DNA of 25,761 bases from Jimgerdemannia flammicorona (lineage: Eukaryota; Mucoromycota; Endogonomycetes; Endogonales; Endogonaceae): contig RBNI01000927.1 in the NCBI GenBank assembly GCA_003990745.1, positions 1 to 25,761 of the forward strand, given 5' to 3'. Shown in pieces: positions 20,286-25,761 of the stretch. How positions within the stretch are numbered: position 1 is the first letter of the stretch; every line of letters begins with the position of its first letter. The position numbers and the translations under genes were made by a program. The notes under the pieces were generated by a model. The model ran no database searches. It saw nothing but the letters and a program-made list of their open reading frames with translations, and was not told where the DNA came from.

Positions 20286-20440
20286 AAGCATAGCCAAGAA
20301 CCAAGCCAATTCAATGCTCATTTTCAAAGGTCTAGTCAAGGGACAAGAACTAGATGTTCTCATAGACAGTGGAGCTGTTGGGAACTTCATCAATAAGAAC
20401 CTCATCCATTCATGACGCATCCTTTCACCTATACCATTTG
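20286..20440 (+). pseudogene. G3 protease, cut after the active site
   Basis: LDVLIDSGAVGNFIN (from 20350) has an intact DSGA at 20365-20376. A TGA at 20413 follows, and similarity to G2 fades near 20440, where LINE L2 5' UTR begins. The rest of pol is not in the window. Confidence 0.8.
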
Positions 20441-20499
20441 GGTGACACAAGATTCTGACAACACTTTTGGCAATATCTTCAAGTATTGGTGCTCTCAAG

Positions 20500-22386
20500 A
20501 TGGCAAGCAACGTGCATTCTGGTGAGCGTACTGGGCTGGAGGGCCCTAGTGCCTTTGACTGGCAACATGTGGGGGGGGGTTGGGGTGCTGGTCTTGGCAT
20601 GCCGAGCACTTCGGTGAGAGGCCGCGGGGCTAGAGGGGGTGGCAGAGGAGGTGCGAGGCCACAGGGGGGAGAGAGAATGACCTTCGCGGATAAGGTCAGG
20701 ATGGGGAAGCAGGCGATGGGACTGGATGGCTGGCTGGAGCTGGGGAAGGCAGCTGCCTCCTTGAGTGGTAAGGAGGCCTCTCCACTGGGGGGGCGGAGTC
20801 GTAGGGCTGGAGGAGTAGTGGCTGAGGCAGTGACTGCTGATGGTGGAGTGACGGGCAATCTGGAAAAAAATCCAGATGTGACGGCTGATGGGGGACCTGG
20901 ACAGGGGAGTGGCGCAGGATCTGGGGACCTGGCCGATGGTGTGATGGGCCTCGTGGCGGCCCCATTACTCAAGAAATCATGATTGGAATTTGCCGTCACA
21001 CTGTGCTTCCGAGGCTTGGCATTGATAGCAAAAATGGTGCTGGGGCTGTTGGCGAGCGAGGTGAAGGGGGCAGCCTTGGTTAAGTTTTTGAAGAAGCTCG
21101 AGGCAGTCGAGGTGGGGTTTGAAGAGAAAGATTTGCTACTGGAGGCAGTGGAGAAGGGTGTGGTGGTTGGCGGGATCTCGGTGCCAATGGCAAGGTATAT
21201 GCACTGGGATCTCTGGGTGGTTCATCTGGTGATTGCAGACTTGCCAATGGTGAAGAAGGAGGAGGCGAGGAGGCTGGTCACAGAGGTGGTGAAGGAGTAC
21301 GGCGAAGTGGTCGATATTGGGTTCAGGATGTGGAAGAGGACTGAGCTCAGGACTGGAGATGTGGATGTCCAGTTGAGGTTGTTTGGGATGGAGAATACTG
21401 GGAAGGCTAGGGACTGACCGGTGGCATTGAAGTGGGGCCCGATGGAGTGCAAGGTTTCAAGGGTGAAGGGGTCAGAGAAAGAGGAGGAGGACTTGCTTGA
21501 AGCGCTTGAAGACTTGGCTGGAGCGGTGGAGAGGCAGCGAAGGGCTTGGAGGGCTTATGAGGCAAGGATGGTAGTAGAGGTGATTGAGGGCAAGAAGATG
21601 TGAATGGATAAGGTGCTCTGGGAGAAGGTGAAGGGGAGGCAGCTGCAGAAGGACTTGTTGGCCAGTTTGGATGGGGGCCGCAGGGCAGGGGCTACAGAGG
21701 AAGGCACTGGTACGAGAGCTAGCGTCTGGGCAGAGGTGGGGCAGTGAGGGGAGAAGACGAAGGAGAGTGGGGGACAGGGGCAGGGGGAGGTTGGAGTGGA
21801 CATGGCAATGGCGGAAGATATTCCAACCCAGTATGGTGTTCCTGAGGTGGGAGAGGGGGAGTTGGAGGATGTGTCTGAGGATGGGTGGGATGAGTCTGTG
21901 CGAACTGAGGAGAGGAAGGAAGGAGAGGTGGATTTGGAGCAGGCAGCTGAGGTAGTTGGAGGGGAGAGGTGGCTATTGAGGGTGCTACGAAATGTGGCGG
22001 CCGAGGAATTGGGCGAGATCGACTTCCGGGTGATCAGTGAGGAATTCTGGGGGCGAGTGCTGCAAGGGGAGGAGGTCGTGAGGAAGCTGAGAGATGAGAT
22101 GATAGCAGCTCTTCTGGAGGCGGAGGAATATGAGGTCACTGAGGCAAGAGAGATGACACTCTTGGGTATAGCTAATGAAAGGGCAGCCTATCTGTGGGGG
22201 CCACGGAAGGGACTGGAGAAGTGGCAGGTGGTGTGCAAGGAGCATCAGGTATCGATGGAGATGGTGGATGGGGAGGAATGTGCAGAACTATTGGCGGCTC
22301 TGGATGAACAACAGATTGTGGAAGATGAGATTGTGGCAGAAAGGAACCTGGATCTGGCTGGAGAGGAAGTGAGCATGGAATTGTAG
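20500..22386 (+). pseudogene. LINE L2 ORF1: RGG-rich, RRM-like RNA-binding protein, four TGA stops
   Basis: The frame from ATG 20500 (MASNVHSG, the start shared with L1) to TAG 22384-22386 is 628 codons with no frameshift. TGA codons at 20980, 21415, 21601 and 21745 break it. Residues 43-60 are RGG-like (VRGRGARGGGRGGARPQG). Residues about 165-230 include FAVTLCFRGL and AVEVGFEEKD. Residues about 240-305 (HLVIADLPMVKKEEARR...EYGEVVDIGFR...DVDVQLRLF) have the beta-alpha-beta-beta pattern of an RRM. The last 200 residues are acidic and helical. No CCHC knuckle is seen, unlike many fungal Tad-type ORF1 proteins. An in-frame upstream ATG at 20467 exists but lies in the presumed 5' UTR. The likely role is RNA chaperone or RNP formation; the RRM call is inferred from pattern only. 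Confidence 0.75.
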
Positions 22387-22420
22387 GTGTGAAGATATCA
22401 GCTTTATCAAATACTTCACT

Positions 22421-25400
22421 ATGAATAGTACAACCAACATTTTTTCTTTGAACGTCAATGGGCTTAGAGGGACTGGGAGGTGACAGAGGATTTTTGGATG
22501 GCTGAAGAAACAGGAGGCAGATCTCTTTTTACTTTAAGATGTATGGTATGAGGGGGAGGAAGATGGACTAGAATGGACAAGAGAGTGGGGTGGGAAGGTA
22601 TTTTGGCAGGGTAAAGTGGGGATCTTAGTTAGAAAGGGGAAAGGGGACATTGTGGACACTGGACACTGGGGTAGTAGATTAGTGTGGGGGACGTGGCGGA
22701 GACCTGAATGGAACTTAATTGTGGTTGGATCTTGTTACTGCCCAGCTGAGAGAGGTACCTGAGTAGCATAGATTGAGAATCTGCGAGATTCTGGGCTCTT
22801 GGTTGAGGCTGGGGTGGATTGTCTGGGGGGGGACTTTAATATGGTATGGGAGAGTAGACTTGACCGAACTGATGGGGGACAGGGGGTGACAGGCAGGAGT
22901 GGGTGATTGGCGGAATGGGAAGAGGTGGAAAGACTCAGCTCACTGGTGGACACCATGTGACTGCAGGATGGGAACCGACATCTATATACCCACTGGGTGG
23001 GAGGACTTGGAACTAGGATTGATTGGGTGCTGACTGCTGAGTGTTGGGGTGACACAGTTTGGGAGACGATGGAGGTAGAGTGGTGTCCTTGGTCAGACCA
23101 CTGGGGTATTCAGGGTGGTGGGAGGTTTGGAGGGAGCAGAGAGGGGCCAGGACATTGGTGGCTGAACTCTTCACTGCTGGGTGAAATGGACCTGTGGAAT
23201 GCGTGGGTGGTTGAGGTATGATCCAAGGTTAATGATTGGAGGCGAGCAGGGATGAGGATTGGAGATAGGTGGCATAGACTGAAATCCAAAGCTCAAAGAT
23301 TCTGGGGGGAGGTGGGGAGGGAGCAGGGTGCTCAGCGGAGGAGACAAGTCCGATGGACATCTAGGAGACTTGAAAGGCTACTTCTGAATTGGGCTGGATT
23401 ACTGGAAGAGGAGGAGGTATTGGATTGGAAGGCTAAGCAGGCTAGAATGGAAGTGGTGGAACTGCAGGATTTGTTGAGGAAGGAGGAAGCATTGTAGGCT
23501 CAGGCTATGGCGGCAAGGCTATGGTGGCAGGGATTGGAAGAAGGAGAATGGCCCACAAGGTTTTTGTCCCACCTCCTTCATGTGAGGGGAGCAAGACACA
23601 GGTGGGAAGGAGTTCTTAATGATGAGGGAGAGATGGTATTAGGTGTGCAGGGGATTCTTGGCCAGTTGAGCACTCGTTGGAGTAACCTCTGGAGTAAGGA
23701 GGAAGGAGGGGAGGTGGAGCAGGATATTGAGCGGCATCTAGAAGAGTGGCACCCAAGTCCTGCAGCAGGATTGGGGGAGCTTGGTTGACCAGTTATAGGA
23801 GAGGAGATCCTTCAAGTTCTGGTGTCAACAACCCTGGAAACTGCACCAGGGGAGGATGGTTTACCTTGGGACTTTTGGAAACGTATGGCCTCAGTAGAGG
23901 AGGCTCTGGAGGAGATGTCGCTGATGTGTGATACAGTTATCAGTTCTGGAGAATGGATTGGAGGGCAGCAGTTGGGGCTGGTTTCATTGCTGTACAAGGA
24001 CAAAGGGCATAAGGAGGACTGGAAGAATTGGAGGCCAATTATGCTGCTGGATATGGACTGCAAGCTGGTCACCAAGATCCTGGTGGCGAGGCTACAAGAT
24101 GTGGCCCAACAGGTGCTAGGGAAGGAGCAGAGGGGCTTTGTTAGGGGACAACTGATCTGAGATGGCACGGCATGGGTTCACGGGGTTATTGAAGGTGCTA
24201 GGGCTGCAGGGGTGGATGGCCAGTTGGTCTTCCTGGACCAGGAGAAGGCATATGATAGGGTTCGGAGAGTGTGGCTGGAGAAGATATTGGAGCATATTGG
24301 AGTACTGGTGGGCATGTGCAGGTCATTGATTGGATTGCTGGAAGGGAGTAGGGCTGCAATTCTGGCTAATGGACACAGAGGGGCCTCTTTCCCCTTGGGG
24401 AGGGGGGTGCTGCAGGGGGATCCGTTATCACCCATCCTTTATGCCTTTGCCTTGGAGCCATTGTTGGATAGTATCTGGCATCGAGTTGGTAAATTGAATA
24501 TCTTAGACATAAATTGGAAGGTGGGGGCCTTTGCAGATGACATGGTGGTTGGGTTGGGTTCGGTGGCAGATGTGGCTAGGCTCAAGGAAATAGTTGAGTG
24601 ATATGAGAGGTGTTCTGGAGCAAAACTCAACTGGCACAAGTGTGAGACAATGGTCCTTGGGGAAGGAGTAGTAGGGGGGGACGTCATTGGAACAATTGTC
24701 CTGGCTGGAGGAGTGGTTCGGTACTTGGGTATCTATTTCTCAGTGTATGGCTCTCTACTTCCCAAGAAGTGGTGGGAGTGCAAGCTGGTAGAATGGGGGA
24801 GAGTACTGATGAGCTGGGGTGGTAGACAGGTGTCGCTGGTGGGGAGAGTAACTGTTCTGAATGTGTATTGGATGCTGAAGCTTTGGTATCTGGGCTACCA
24901 TTTGGACTTCCCTAAGTGGGTGGTTAAAAGGCTTCTCAAGATGGCCCGCTCTTGGCTCTGGGCTGGACGCCAGAGTCAGATCGGCTGGGAGGTACTTGCA
25001 CTCCCGGTGGATCATGGAGGACTTGGCCTGGTGGACTTTTCCAAGAGGCTACTCTGCTTGAGGGTGTGGTGGATGCAGAGGGCTAGTGAGTTGAGAGGAG
25101 GCAAATGGGTACCACTTATGCAGCATTTGTGAGAGGTGAGGGTGTCGCCATAGGGTGGTACAGGGGATCTACTGTCCTTGGTGGCCTTGGATGGTAGCCA
25201 GAAGATGCGGTACAAAGGATTCTGGTGGGGAGTGGTAGATGGGGCCCATCGCATTGGGATCTGGTGGCGAGGTACTGAAGGGGAGGAGGACTGGGGTCCG
25301 GGGATGTGGAGGTGGGACCGGCTCCTGTTGGGAGGGAATCTGGTTGAGGACTTCCAATTGGAGGAGGGTATGGAGTGCCTTAGGGGTCTGGGACAGGACC

Positions 25401-25761
25401 TGTGGCCGGAGGCCTGGCAAGGGGCTGGGATTGGGGAGGGATGGGACTGGGCAGGCGTCTGGTCTTGGCTCAAGGTGGTGTCGAGGTGGCTTCCACCAAA
25501 ACTCTGGGTAGCATGGTGGAGGCTGCTGTGGCAAAATGTGATGCTTAACTTTAGGGCTGACCATCTGATGGATGGTGGAGTCTTTGATTGTGAGGAGTGT
25601 CATAACATAGGGCAGGAGGGAGGGGTGGTGCAGACCCCTGAACATTGGCTGGGGGAGTGCGAGAGTATGGAGAACTTTTGGAGGGTAGTTGGGGGGAGAT
25701 TGGGAGTGCCAGCGCCTGACCCTGAGGAGGGGGGGAGGTGGGCAGCTCTATGGTCAAGGTT
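22421..25761 (+). pseudogene. LINE L2 ORF2: APE endonuclease, reverse transcriptase, C-terminal zinc cluster (partial, stops in frame)
   Basis: From ATG 22421 (MNSTTNIFSLNVNGL) one frame stays open to the window edge apart from nine TGA, three TAG and one TAA. Endonuclease motifs: NVNGL (22451), LL-stop-DVW (near 22530; Asp where the APE family has Glu), CPAERG (22740), GGDFNMV (22826), TRIDWVL (23012) and WSDHWG (23087). The reverse transcriptase runs from about 23830 to 24640: PGEDGLPWDFW, YKDKGHKEDWKNWRPI, QRGFVRG, FLDQEKAYDRV, GVLQGDPLSPILYAF and AFADDMVV (FADD at 24530-24541). The thumb and connection follow. A CX2C at 25589-25600 with HX4C at 25643-25660 is the usual C-terminal LINE cluster. 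RT catalytic residues are intact. ORF1 and ORF2 are separated by 34 bases, in different frames. Confidence 0.88.

Larger units (their letters stand above)
18361..20440 (+). mobile_element. Gypsy G3: 5' LTR, gag, dUTPase, protease start
   Basis: The third and least decayed copy of the family lies inside LINE L4. Its LTR is followed by a primer binding site, then one reading frame from ATG 18832 to about 20440 that holds gag, dUTPase and the start of protease. Six TGA and one TAA are the only breaks; no frameshift is seen. It is cut just after the protease active site, at about 20440, by the 5' end of LINE L2. It differs from G1 and G2 by more than decay (different gag N-terminus, shorter LTR), so it is a subfamily. 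Confidence 0.85.
20440..25761 (+). mobile_element. LINE L2: 5'-complete, least decayed LINE (runs off the window)
   Basis: Two ORFs of a non-LTR retrotransposon stay in frame across the whole visible length, each broken only by point nonsense codons. The 5' UTR is about 60 bases and resembles that before L1 ORF1. Judging from L1, about 300 bases of ORF2 plus the 3' UTR and poly-A lie beyond the window edge. L2 interrupts the protease of gypsy G3 and is therefore the youngest layer. It keeps many more CpG than the other copies. The plus strand is strongly G-rich, giving a protein rich in Trp, Gly, Val and Glu. Confidence 0.88.

Noticed and set aside
20253..25757. Long open stretches on the minus strand opposite LINE L2 (such as 20253-20999, 21555-22139, 25012-25473)
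   Set aside because: The LINE plus strand is G-rich and has few stops on its complement. The minus-strand readings are low-complexity Pro/Ser/His-rich and match nothing, while the plus frame shows clear LINE motifs.
16223..25761. Reassignment of TGA to Trp in this genome
   Set aside because: TGA also stands at conserved Arg sites (dUTPase motif II, the QLI-stop-DGTAWV site of the LINE), and TAG and TAA occur at Trp and Gln sites. Transition decay explains all of these better.
1..25761. CRISPR arrays, tRNA or rRNA genes, phage or bacterial operons
   Set aside because: No regularly spaced direct repeats, no cloverleaf or rRNA signature, and no ribosome binding sites or operon structure. Everything readable is eukaryotic retroelement.

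Overview
This window looks like a stretch of a eukaryotic repeat compartment, most likely fungal, made almost wholly of retrotransposon remains. I see no intact gene, no tRNA or rRNA, no CRISPR array and no prokaryotic features. The fungal call is an inference. It rests on an endonuclease/RT LINE combined with Ty3/gypsy elements of a compact gag type that carry a dUTPase, a Ty1/copia ghost, and heavy C:G to T:A decay with loss of CpG. The species cannot be named from this.

Layout. 1-150 is a poly-A tract. 151-877 plus 2101-2251 is the 3' end of a 5'-truncated LINE (L3) with its own A-tail; its 3' UTR is split by a 1.2 kb insertion (878-2100) that has a polyadenylation signal and an A-rich tail, like a processed retrocopy. 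2400-3085 is a badly decayed gypsy LTR, leader and gag start (G4). 3086-5900 is a decayed Ty1/copia element on the minus strand. About 5900-11670 is a nearly full-length, decayed LINE (L1). 11670-12329 is a piece of reverse transcriptase from a different gypsy family (G0).

From there to the right edge each element is broken by the 5' end of the next: G0 | G1 (12330) | G2 (15669) | LINE piece L4 (18079) | G3 (18361) | full-5' LINE L2 (about 20440 to the window end). All lie on the plus strand, and each is less decayed than the one to its left. This fits a chain of nested insertions of which we see only the left halves; the right halves should lie beyond 25761 in mirror order.

How the parts work. 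The gypsy family encodes, in one reading frame with no gag-pol frameshift, gag with a CCHC knuckle, a dUTPase with all five motifs, a retropepsin, and reverse transcriptase (RT seen in G1 only). Its LTRs run TGTAACA...TGTTACA and hold a TATA box and an AATAAA. The LINE has an ORF1 with an RGG-rich stretch and an RRM-like region, and an ORF2 with an APE-type endonuclease, a reverse transcriptase and a C-terminal CX2C...HX4C cluster. Every copy carries nonsense changes, so none is autonomous as it stands. The dUTPase placed between gag and protease, the nested order with matching decay, and the excess of UGA stops are the most notable points.
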